This document shows, in pieces, positions 18,356-26,146 of a stretch of 64,000 bases of DNA (position 1 is its first letter; the number at the start of each line of letters is the position of its first letter). The stretch spans positions 2,542,001 through 2,606,000 of the forward strand of contig NZ_CP035632.1 of the NCBI RefSeq assembly GCF_008807075.1. Reading direction: 5' to 3'. Under the pieces are notes generated by a model. It was not told where the DNA came from, did not search any database, and saw only the letters and a program-made list of their open reading frames with translations. Source of the DNA: Synechococcus sp. RSCCF101 (GTDB lineage: Bacteria > Cyanobacteriota > Cyanobacteriia > PCC-6307 > Cyanobiaceae). The translations under genes were made by a program, and so were the position numbers.

Positions 18356-19390
18356 TCATCGTCTGTCGCTGGCGCTTGGGCGAAATCCTTCAGCCTCCGG
18401 GAAGGCCTGGCTGATGACGTAGTGAGGGCGTTGCTTGACTTCGATGAATATTCTGCCAACATATTCTCCCAGGATGCCAATCCCCAGAAGCTGAAGTCCC
18501 CCTAGAAAAGTGACCGCTGTGAACACTGAGGCGTAGCCCGGAACATCGCGCCCACTCAGCAGCGTCTGGATGGTGACATTCAGGCCAAGGGTGAACGAGA
18601 TGACCGTGAACAGGAGGCCGATATAGCTCCATACTCTCAGTGCTGACGTCGAGAAGCCAAACAGTCCGTCAAGAGCGTAGTTCCACAGCTTCCAGTACGC
18701 CCACTTTCCTGATCCATGGGCTCGGTGGTCTCTTTTGTAATAGAGAGGGTCCTGCCTGAAGCCAGACCATGCGAAGAAGCCCTTTGAGAAGCGAACACTC
18801 TCGCGACACGAGCGGATCGCCTGGACGGCTCGATTGTCCAGCAGGCGAAAGTCGCTGGAGTCAAGCTGAATGCTGAGCTTCGAGGTCGATCGGAAGAGTC
18901 GATAAAAGATCTTTGCCGTCAGCTGCTTCAGCCAAGTGTCCGATTCCCGGTTGGAGCGCACGCAATTGACGACCTGCGTCCCCTGTCTCCACATGGACAC
19001 CATTGCGGGGATGATCTCAGGTGGATCCTGAAGGTCGGCGTCAATAAGAATGCAGGCGTCGTCGAATGCTCTGTCCAACCCGGCAAGCAGTGCCGCCTCC
19101 TTGCCGAAGTTCCTGGAGAGTTCAAGGGCGGTTCCCTCGCACCATGCGTGATGAAGGGCAAACAGGCGGATGGCTTCAGAATACGTATCGTCCGTGCTTC
19201 CATCGCTGATCACAAGCAGCCTCCAGCGACAGTCGTCCACCAAGGCGCAGGCCGCTTTCAGCCGCTGGAACAAGTGGGGCAGATTCCTGGATTCGTTGAA
19301 GCATGGCACAATGATCGAGATCAGGTCTGTTGCCAGTTTCTCCGGGTGATCGCCCTGATCATCGGGGCAACCTGGATCAGAGAGTGCCAT
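18356..19390 (-). CDS. GtrB-like polyprenyl-phosphate glycosyltransferase (GT2)
   Basis: Transfers a sugar from a nucleotide donor to undecaprenyl phosphate for later use outside the membrane. GT2 motifs: ISIIVPCFNESRNLP near residue 26, VISDGSTDDT, ELSRNFGKEAALLAGLDRA, and the donor-metal motif ILIDADLQDPPE. Two C-terminal membrane helices follow (YIGLLFTVISFTLGLNVTI and AVTFLGGLQLLGIGILGEYV). At 344 residues the length is as expected for GtrB/DPM1-type proteins. It lies in the lower-GC stretch (58 percent in 18961-19020). The 179 bases downstream to the previous gene hold no feature I can support. Confidence 0.85.
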   Translation of the reverse strand: MALSDPGCPDDQGDHPEKLATDLISIIVPCFNESRNLPHLFQRLKAACALVDDCRWRLLVISDGSTDDTYSEAIRLFALHHAWCEGTALELSRNFGKEAALLAGLDRAFDDACILIDADLQDPPEIIPAMVSMWRQGTQVVNCVRSNRESDTWLKQLTAKIFYRLFRSTSKLSIQLDSSDFRLLDNRAVQAIRSCRESVRFSKGFFAWSGFRQDPLYYKRDHRAHGSGKWAYWKLWNYALDGLFGFSTSALRVWSYIGLLFTVISFTLGLNVTIQTLLSGRDVPGYASVFTAVTFLGGLQLLGIGILGEYVGRIFIEVKQRPHYVISQAFPEAEGFRPSASDRR

Positions 19391-19769
19391 GATTCCCAGC
19401 TCTGGAGTCAGAACGGTAGGCGCTTACTGATCCTAGACTTGATGGGTATGCCTCTCGCCTGAGAGCAAGACGACGGCGACAGAGATGGTCATGGAGCTTG
19501 GATCGTTCCTGACCAAGCGCTGGAGGAAACTGCAGCTGGGCTCGCTGCGTGATGCCAACGCGCTTTCTCGCTCTCTCGAGCTGTCACAGCAATCGTCCCG
19601 ATGCAGCCTCAGCACGTCACCGCGTAGACGAGATGACGTCGTATCGCCTCATTCGCTTGCCTGTCGTTGCTGCTGTGCTTCCACACTCGCCTCGAGCCTG
19701 TTGAGCCGATGTCCAACCAAGTCCGTTCCAGACCATCCCTATCCTGCTCGGACCTTGAGTCAGGTCTGC
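19391..19769. other. Intergenic region without a supported gene
   Basis: 379 bases between the divergent GtrB-like and DUF2079 genes. An open frame of about 95 codons runs into the DUF2079 gene, but its residues look random (Ser/Arg/Cys-rich) and are unlike the family. It probably contains both promoters; I could not identify convincing -35/-10 pairs. Confidence 0.5.
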
Positions 19770-21395
19770 ATGAACGACCCCAGCCCATCAGGAGTGAACC
19801 GGCGTTGGCGCCTGCCTGCTCCAGTGATGGCCATGGCGGGAGCGTTCTTTCTGCTTTGCCTTGCGATTCAGATCTGGCGTCTTGAGAGCCTCACGGCCAC
19901 CTACGACCAGGCGCTATTCCTGCAGGAACTCTGGTCCACAGCCCAGGGGCGTCCCTTTGAGAGCACCCTGTCATCCGTGCTGTCGGCACCGGTGAAGCTT
20001 GGTGGTGATCTTCCCTGGGTTGGCTACCTCCACCTGGGCCAGCACTCCAACGTCCTCACGCTGCTGGTGGCGCCGCTGGTGGTGGTGCTCGGTGCCTGGG
20101 CGCTGCCGTTGACGCAGGTGACCGTGCTGACGGCGTCAGGATTGGTGCTCTGGCGGATCGCTGCCAGGCGGTTGCCTGAATCGCTTGCCCTCTGGATCAC
20201 GGCCGCCTATTTCCTCAGCGGAGCGGTGATCGGTCCGGCGATCGAGAACTTCCACGATCTCATCTGGCTGCCTCTGTTCGGTTTCCTTGTGGTGGAGGGG
20301 TTGCTGGAACGGAAGCACCGGCAGGTGGTCATCAGCGCGCTGCTGCTTCTGTTGGTGCGGGAAGACAGCGGCCTGGTGCTGTTCTCCATTGGGCTCTGGG
20401 CTCTGGTGCGTCAGCCGGGGGAGCGCCGGATGGGAATGAGCCTGATGGTGGCGGCCTTTCTCTGGGTGGTGCTGGTCACGGGCTGGATCCAGCCGATGGT
20501 CGATTCCTCGCTGTCTGATCGCTTCCTTCAGGAGAAGTTCGGGCATCTGGTGGAGGACGTGTCGGGCGGCACCCTCTCGGTGCTGCTCGGCATGGTTCGG
20601 AACCCTCTGGCTCTGCTGAAGACCCTGGGCTCCCCGCCCGGGGCGACGCTCGCTTTCCTTCTCGCGCTGACCCTGCCGCTGCTGTTCATCCCGCTGCTCT
20701 CGATCGATTCGGCATTGCTTGTGGCGGCCCCGCTGTTCATTGCTCTGGTGTCGCAGGGGCGTTCGGCCCTGTCTCCGACGCTGCGGTACGTGATGGCCGT
20801 GGTGCCGGGGCTCTATCTCGGCGCCATCCTCTGGTGGCAGCGCCATCGTGCGCTCTGGTCCCGGCGCTGGATCCGCCGCTGCTGGACCGGGCTCCTCTCC
20901 CTTGGGCTGGTTCTGACGGTGGTCGGGAACCCCAATCGAAGCTTCTCTGCCCTGGTTCCGGACAGTTTTTCGCCCTGGGTGCACATCACGCCGGCCGACA
21001 TGCTCCAACGGCGCGCTGCTGCGCTTGACGCGGTGGCCACGATCCCCCGGCAGGCCAGCGTTTCGGCCGATACGCCGCTGTTGCCGCTGCTGGCGCAACG
21101 CGAAGTGGCGATTCGGTTCCCGAAGTTCACCCGCTATCGCGACCGTGAGGGCGTGCCTCACTATGTGGACTGGGTGGTGGCGTTTCCCGGCTTCTACAGG
21201 CCTTACATGCCCCTGTTCCGAGACGAAACCCAGGCCTTCAAGCGCATCGGCGAGCGGATTCGCGCAGCGCTCAGGGATGGTGACTATCAGCTGGCCTACT
21301 GCAAGGACGGTGCCCTGGTGCTGAGCCGGGAACCGGTGTCTGATCCGCCGCCCGCCACCTGCCTTGACCGGGCGCTGGCCCCACCCGGCACCTGA
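19770..21395 (+). CDS. DUF2079 polytopic membrane protein
   Basis: A 541-residue integral membrane protein of DUF2079, a family with GT-C-like topology. N-terminal motifs shared with its paralogue at 21779-23425: ATYDQALFLQELWSTAQG, FESTLSS, LGQHSNVLTLLVAPL and LLVREDSGLVLF. A soluble C-terminal part contains SVSADTPLLPLLAQREVAIR and RYRDREGVPHYVDWV. I start at the ATG at 19770, just before the first membrane helix. A role in cell-surface glycosylation or lipid-linked sugar transfer is inferred from topology and the surrounding glycosyltransferases. Confidence 0.8.
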   Translation: MNDPSPSGVNRRWRLPAPVMAMAGAFFLLCLAIQIWRLESLTATYDQALFLQELWSTAQGRPFESTLSSVLSAPVKLGGDLPWVGYLHLGQHSNVLTLLVAPLVVVLGAWALPLTQVTVLTASGLVLWRIAARRLPESLALWITAAYFLSGAVIGPAIENFHDLIWLPLFGFLVVEGLLERKHRQVVISALLLLLVREDSGLVLFSIGLWALVRQPGERRMGMSLMVAAFLWVVLVTGWIQPMVDSSLSDRFLQEKFGHLVEDVSGGTLSVLLGMVRNPLALLKTLGSPPGATLAFLLALTLPLLFIPLLSIDSALLVAAPLFIALVSQGRSALSPTLRYVMAVVPGLYLGAILWWQRHRALWSRRWIRRCWTGLLSLGLVLTVVGNPNRSFSALVPDSFSPWVHITPADMLQRRAAALDAVATIPRQASVSADTPLLPLLAQREVAIRFPKFTRYRDREGVPHYVDWVVAFPGFYRPYMPLFRDETQAFKRIGERIRAALRDGDYQLAYCKDGALVLSREPVSDPPPATCLDRALAPPGT

Positions 21396-21519
21396 CGCGC
21401 CCTACGGCCACTTCCGTTACATTGAGCGGGTTCCGTCAGCAGTGGAGTGATCCGACCCCCCGGGGCCTGATCGCACGCTCCGCCGGCTGTCATTCATTCC
21501 CAATCTGGAGGAGGTGCCC

Positions 21520-21573
21520 GTGAGTCACAGTTGTTGCAAGCAGGGTCTGCTGATCGCGGAGAACGCCGTCTGA
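21520..21573 (+). CDS. Candidate 17-codon small ORF
   Basis: GTG start preceded at five-base spacing by GGAGGAGG (21507-21514), the strongest ribosome-binding site I noticed in the window. The peptide reads (V/M)SHSCCKQGLLIAENAV, then TGA. A second in-frame GTG lies at 21514. It lies in the 383-base gap between two convergent DUF2079 genes and is followed by a terminator at 21630-21664, so it may be an independent short transcript. I do not recognise the peptide. It may be a leader peptide, a small protein or chance. Confidence 0.35.
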   Translation: MSHSCCKQGLLIAENAV

Positions 21574-21629
21574 CCACGGCATCGAGTCCTTCGATCATTC
21601 GGTTCCGTGCCATAGCGGACCCGGCGAGA

Positions 21630-21664
21630 GCCCCCTGGTCCTCTGGATCAGGGGGCATCGTTTT
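21630..21664 (+). terminator. Intrinsic terminator with duplicated 3' arm
   Basis: Stem GCCCCCTG (21630-21637) with CAGGGGGC (21649-21656), 11-base loop, then ATCGTTTT. A second copy of the 3' arm lies within GATCAGGGGGCA at 21669-21680, so the 5' arm has two possible partners. The rest of the 21396-21778 gap shows nothing further. Confidence 0.65.
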
Positions 21665-21778
21665 GGCTGATCAGGGGGCAGTGGTTCGACCGATTGACGT
21701 CCCCTGAGGTCAACCGCCGATTCCCAGAGGCTTGCTGCCGGGCCGTCTCGCTGTGAGCCGTTCACGCTGCAGCGGGGA

Positions 21779-23425
21779 TCAGACCTCCGCCTGAAGCCGA
21801 GAGAGCAATCGCTTCAGATCCGCGTCCGCCTGCCCGGCTTCGGCGTCGTCCGGCGGATGGCGGCGGTGCTGCAGCACCACCACGCCGTCCTCGACGCGCA
21901 GCGGCCGGTAACGGTCGCTCAACTCGACAAGGGTGCGGATCGCCCTCTCCAGCTTGCGTCGGTCGCTGGGGAAGGCCCGGCCGTAATGGCGCAGCCAGCC
22001 CAGATCCACGGCGATCCAGTCCACCTCCCGCTCGATGCCCTGCCGGTCGCGATAGCGGTGTCCACGGGGAAAGCGCACCAGGGCCGGCCGTTGCGCCAGC
22101 CAGGGCACCAGCGGCGTGTTCGCCGAAACAGAGGCGTCCGGCGGGATCACCGCCAGGGCCCGCTGTGCCGCCCGGCCGTGCTGCCACTGGCGCGCCGGTG
22201 AGCTGTAGACCCAGGGCTGGATGCTGTCGGGGATCAGAAACGAGAGGCTGCGGTTCGGGTTGCTGGTGAGGGTGAAGAGCAGCGAGAGAACGATGCAGCC
22301 GAGCCACAGCGAACGCCAGCGCCGGGCCGGGACCCTGCCGCCGCGGCGGTGCCACCAGAACACCGTGCCGCTGAACAGGCCGGGCACCACCAGCAGGGTG
22401 TAGCGGATGTTGATCGAGAGGGGGTCGTTGTCCCCCTGGGCCAGGAACAGCCCCAGCAAGCTGGGGCCGGCCAGCAGCCAGCTGTCGATCGACACGAGCG
22501 GCACCAGCGCCAGCGGCAGGCTCTGGCCCAGCAGATAGAGCAGGGTCTGCAGCGGCGGCGACACCAGCTCCCGCAGCACCAGCACCGGCTGTGCCAGCAC
22601 GTGGCCCAGCACCTCCAGGCTGCTGGCCTGATCCCTTTCGCCCAGGTACTGGCCGAAGTTCTCGACCATGAAGCGGCGCGAGCTGTCTTCGCTGAACAGG
22701 GGCATCAGCACCGTGGTGCAGAGCAGCACCCAGCCACCTCCGTAGAGGGCGAGCAGGAGAGCCAGCCGCCAGCGCTCGCGCTGCCGCACCAGCATCCAGA
22801 TGGCGACGGCCACCAGCAGCACGCCGGTGTCCTCCCGGATCAGAGGGATCACCAGCGCTGCGATGGCGATGAGCCAGGTGCGCTGCTGGCGCAGGCCCAG
22901 CATCAGGGCGAAGAAGGCCAGCGGCAACTGGCAGAGGTCGGTGAAGTTGCCGAGGGTGGGCCCGATCAGGGCGTTGGCGCCGAAGTACGACCAGGCCACG
23001 AGGCGGGCCAGGACAGGGGCCAACAGGATTTCGGCCAGCCGGTGCAGCACCAGGCCCGCCCCGGTGATCAGACCCACCTGCACCAGCGGCAGGGCCCAGG
23101 CCCCCAGCAGCGCCACCAGCGGCGCCCAGAGCGCCAGCATCGGTGTGAAGTGCTGGCCAAGCCTCCGGTAGCCCAGCACAGGCAGGGCTCCGTCGTGAAC
23201 CACCGGTGTCGAGAGCTGGGACGAGAGCGTGCTCTCGAACCAGTGGCCCCGGGCCGTGTTCCAGAGCACCTGGAGGAAGATGCCCTGGTCGTAGCTGGCC
23301 GTGAGCACCTGCAGCCGCCACCAGTGCAGAGCCAGGGCCGTGATCGCGAAGAGGGCCGCCACCAGCCAGACCCGTCGTCGTTCGCGCTGCCGTTCCAGCC
23401 CGGTCCCGGTCGCCGGGTCCCTCAT
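21779..23425 (-). CDS. DUF2079 polytopic membrane protein, second copy
   Basis: A 548-residue paralogue of the protein at 19770-21395, in convergent orientation. Shared motifs: ASYDQGIFLQVLWNTARG, FESTLSSQLSTPVV, LGQHFTPMLALWAPL and IPLIREDTGVLLV. The C-terminal part has SVSANTPLVPWLAQRPALVR and RYRDRQGIEREVDWI. I choose the ATG at 23425, which overlaps the stop of the preceding GT39 gene as ATGA. It is the last gene of a four-gene minus-strand operon for surface-sugar transfer. The catalytic activity is unknown. Confidence 0.82.
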   Translation of the reverse strand: MRDPATGTGLERQRERRRVWLVAALFAITALALHWWRLQVLTASYDQGIFLQVLWNTARGHWFESTLSSQLSTPVVHDGALPVLGYRRLGQHFTPMLALWAPLVALLGAWALPLVQVGLITGAGLVLHRLAEILLAPVLARLVAWSYFGANALIGPTLGNFTDLCQLPLAFFALMLGLRQQRTWLIAIAALVIPLIREDTGVLLVAVAIWMLVRQRERWRLALLLALYGGGWVLLCTTVLMPLFSEDSSRRFMVENFGQYLGERDQASSLEVLGHVLAQPVLVLRELVSPPLQTLLYLLGQSLPLALVPLVSIDSWLLAGPSLLGLFLAQGDNDPLSINIRYTLLVVPGLFSGTVFWWHRRGGRVPARRWRSLWLGCIVLSLLFTLTSNPNRSLSFLIPDSIQPWVYSSPARQWQHGRAAQRALAVIPPDASVSANTPLVPWLAQRPALVRFPRGHRYRDRQGIEREVDWIAVDLGWLRHYGRAFPSDRRKLERAIRTLVELSDRYRPLRVEDGVVVLQHRRHPPDDAEAGQADADLKRLLSRLQAEV

Positions 23426-24959
23426 GGCCGACCCGCCGCCGCCAGAGGGATCACGTAGCTGCGGTCCTCCGCCGCGCAACCCGGTGCTGCGGCGCCCTCC
23501 GGGCAGAGCAGGTCCCGCAGCTCACTGCGCTGGCCGGAGTCGAGAGGGGCATGGCTTTCCTGCACCTCCCAGCTGCCGGCGATGTGGGTGGCGCCGGCCT
23601 CTTGCCACTCCTGCAGTCGGTCGGGGCTGACCCGGCCCGCCCGGGTCAGCCAGCCCTTGCGGTGAGCGAGGTACAGCAACGTGGGATCGCTGCCGGTCAC
23701 GCTCACGATCCGCTCGTCGGGGGCGGTGTGGTGTTGGATCAGCTCTGCGCTGTGCCAGACGGGCTGCCGCTGGGGTGCTTCCACCCGCCAGTAGTCGATG
23801 GTCAGGATGGTGAGGCTGATCAGCAGCCAGACCCCCAGCAGCAGCGCCGGGCCGCGGCGTAAACCCCGTGCGGCCGCCAGCGCCTGCCAGCGCAGCCAGC
23901 CGAGGCCGATCAGGGGGCAGGCGAACAGCATCAGCGGGAGCTGGTAGTACTCATGCACAGCGCTGGATTCGGGTGCCAGGGCCCCGGCGGCCAGTACCGC
24001 CGCCATCCCGGCCAGCAGCAGCCGCCTGGCCTCCCGCGATCCCGACGCTCCGATCCCCGGGCCCAGCGGCCTCAGGGGAGCCAGGATCCCCGCCCCAGCA
24101 GGGGAAGGCCGATCACGGCGAGGTTGCGCACCGTTATCCGCAGAAGCAGGTCCCCCCAGTAGCGAGGCGACGCTAAATCGATCCAGCTGTAGCGGTTCGC
24201 CTCGGCGCCCCAGAACCCGAAGCTCAGGCCCGTGCTCTGCCCCAGCTGGTGGGCATGGGCATACCAGGCGGCGGTGACGAGGGCGGCGCTCAGACCGAAC
24301 AGCCAGGGGAGCGGCCGCAGCGGGATGCGGCGCCAGGAGGGCGCATCCCAGCTGAGCAACAGCAGCAGAGGCAGCCCCAGCCAGACCACGGGCAGCAGCT
24401 TGACCAGCAGGCAGCCGCTGAAGCCCAGCCAGCAGAACAGCAGATCGCGGCGCCGGCCCCGATCCCTCCAGGCCAGCGCCCGCTCCAGGCACCAGGCCGC
24501 CAGCAGCATCAGGGTGGCCTCCGGCTGCACGGTGCGTCCGTAAAACACCGGGATCGGCAGGAACGCATAGCTCAGGGCACCCCACCAGCCGGCCCGTGCC
24601 CCCAGCAGGCGCTCCCCGATCCGCGCCACCAGAACGATCGTGAGCACACTGGCCAGCACCGAGAGCCCCCGGGCCAGCCAGACCTGCACGCCGCTCAGCT
24701 GGTACAGCAGGGCCACCGCCCACGAGTAGATGGGGAAATCGGTTTCGGCGAATCCCGGCCCGGCTCCGCTCCAGTCGACACGGGGCAGCCACAGCGCCAT
24801 GCCCTGCTCGAGATAGTTGCGGGCGATGGCGGCGGTGTCGGCCTGCCGCCAGCTGTGCACGCCGAGGATCGGCGCCTGCAGGTTCACCAGCCGCAGCGCC
24901 AGGCCGAGACCGAGCGGGATCCACAGCGGCGGCGCGGTGCCTCGGGACGCGGGGCTCAT
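23422..24959 (-). pseudogene. GT39/ArnT-like glycosyltransferase, frame disrupted
   Basis: Membrane glycosyltransferase using lipid-linked sugar. The first frame (24959 to 24072) starts MSPASRGTAPPLW, has LGVHSWRQADTAAIARNYLE and TDFPIYSWAVALLYQ, and stops after LPLLGRGSWLP. The second frame continues the same protein: ILAPLRPL, then AVHEYYQLPLMLFACPLIGL and IVSVTGSDPTLLYLAHRKGW, ending at 23422. Adding one G to the G-run (plus-strand Cs 24088-24091 or 24093-24096) joins them into about 512 residues. Both joints of the operon are ATGA overlaps, as expected for an intact gene. Probably a sequence error; real loss or slippage switching remain possible. Confidence 0.8.
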
Positions 24960-26107
24960 GGCTGGTGCCAGACAAAGCGGGAGGAGGCGGCGTACTTCCA
25001 GACGAAATCCACCGTGATCCCGGCCAGCAGCGCCAGCAGGGCCGCACCGCTGAAGCGTTCGAACACCACGCTGGCCACACTGATGTTGGCGATCATGCCA
25101 AGCGAGCTCACCAGCAGGAACTTCAGCAGTCCGATCAGCAGCCCTCGTCCTTTCAGGCGCAGGCGCCGGAACGTGAGCGCGTTGTTGATCAGGTAGTTGG
25201 AGCTGGCGGCGGCGATCACCGCCGAGATCTGAGCCGTGAGGAAGGCCCCATGCACGCTGCTTTGGCCGCTCTGCTGCACCTGGCCGTAGACGAGGCCGAA
25301 GATCAGCAGGTGCACGGCGACACCGCTGAGACCCACCAGTCCGAAGCTCACCGCCCGGCGCGGAATCAGCCGCAGGCAGAGGCTGTGGACCATCGACACG
25401 GCCAGATCCCAGACCACGGCGTTGTCGAGCTTGGAGACCCCCTCCTGCCGCGGGGCGAACTGAAGCGGAATCTCCTCAACCCGCAGCCGGCCGCCGCTCA
25501 CCGCCAGCAGCTCATAGAGGAACTTGAATCCCTGCACGTCCACCCGCCGCACCAGCGGCAACAGGGACGGCCGCAGCGCGAAGAACCCGCTCATGGCATC
25601 AGAGACGCCGCTGTAGGCCGGCAGGGTCCAGCGGGCGGCCCGGTTCGCCAGCCGTGAGTTGGCCTGTCGCTGCCGGCTCAGCCCCTGCAGGCTGGCCCGG
25701 GGATGGAAGCGGCTTCCCACCACCAGATCGGGTGCGGCCGATTCCGGCCCGCCCCTGATCAGGGCGTCCAGAGCCTGCTCCACCGCCGCCGGCTCATGCT
25801 GACCGTCGCAGTCCATCACCACCAGCCAGTCACCGCTGGCGTTGAGCAGGCCCTCCTTGATCGCCCCCGCCAGGCCGCTGCGGCCCAGCCGCAGCACCAG
25901 CCGCACACGGTCGTCGTCATGGGCGATGCGGCGCACCAGATCGGCAGTGCCGTCGCTGGAATCGTCGTCGACGAAGATCAGCTCCAGCTGCCAGCGCCGC
26001 CGCAGGTAGGCCAGGGCCTCAACGATCGGGGCCACGTTGGCCCGCTCGTTGTAGGTGGGCAGCACGATCGATACCCGCGTTCCAACGCCTGGATCCGAAG
26101 GGGCCAT
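24956..26107 (-). CDS. GT2-GtrA fusion, polyprenyl-phosphate sugar transferase
   Basis: Two domains in one chain. Residues about 10-230 form a DPM1-like GT2 enzyme: SIVLPTYNERANVAPIVEAL, FVDDDSSDGTADLVRRI, VVMDCDGQHEPAA and MSGFFALRPSLLP. Residues about 250-383 are a GtrA-type four-helix membrane domain (FGLVGLSGVAVHLLIFGLVY, NYLINNALTFRRLRLKG, ITVDFVWKYAASSRFVW). Synthesis of a polyprenyl-phosphate sugar and its flipping could thus be coupled. I use the ATG at 26107 with a GAGG-type site; a GTG at 26137 would add ten residues. It is flanked in the same operon by two GT39 enzymes, likely users of the lipid-linked sugar. Confidence 0.85.
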   Translation of the reverse strand: MAPSDPGVGTRVSIVLPTYNERANVAPIVEALAYLRRRWQLELIFVDDDSSDGTADLVRRIAHDDDRVRLVLRLGRSGLAGAIKEGLLNASGDWLVVMDCDGQHEPAAVEQALDALIRGGPESAAPDLVVGSRFHPRASLQGLSRQRQANSRLANRAARWTLPAYSGVSDAMSGFFALRPSLLPLVRRVDVQGFKFLYELLAVSGGRLRVEEIPLQFAPRQEGVSKLDNAVVWDLAVSMVHSLCLRLIPRRAVSFGLVGLSGVAVHLLIFGLVYGQVQQSGQSSVHGAFLTAQISAVIAAASSNYLINNALTFRRLRLKGRGLLIGLLKFLLVSSLGMIANISVASVVFERFSGAALLALLAGITVDFVWKYAASSRFVWHQP

Positions 26108-26146
26108 GGCCTCAGGGCAGCGGGGGAGCGGTGGCACCCTCGCAGC

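Noticed and set aside
19485-19769. N-terminal extension of the DUF2079 gene
   Set aside because: Residues look random and the family begins after the ATG at 19770.
21416-21423. GTTACATT, a perfect half of the RpaB HLR1 site
   Set aside because: No second half at the required spacing; one 8-mer is not enough evidence.
22349-23458. 370-codon plus-strand frame opposite the DUF2079 gene
   Set aside because: Gln/His/Pro-rich shadow of a real gene with clear domain and operon context on the other strand.
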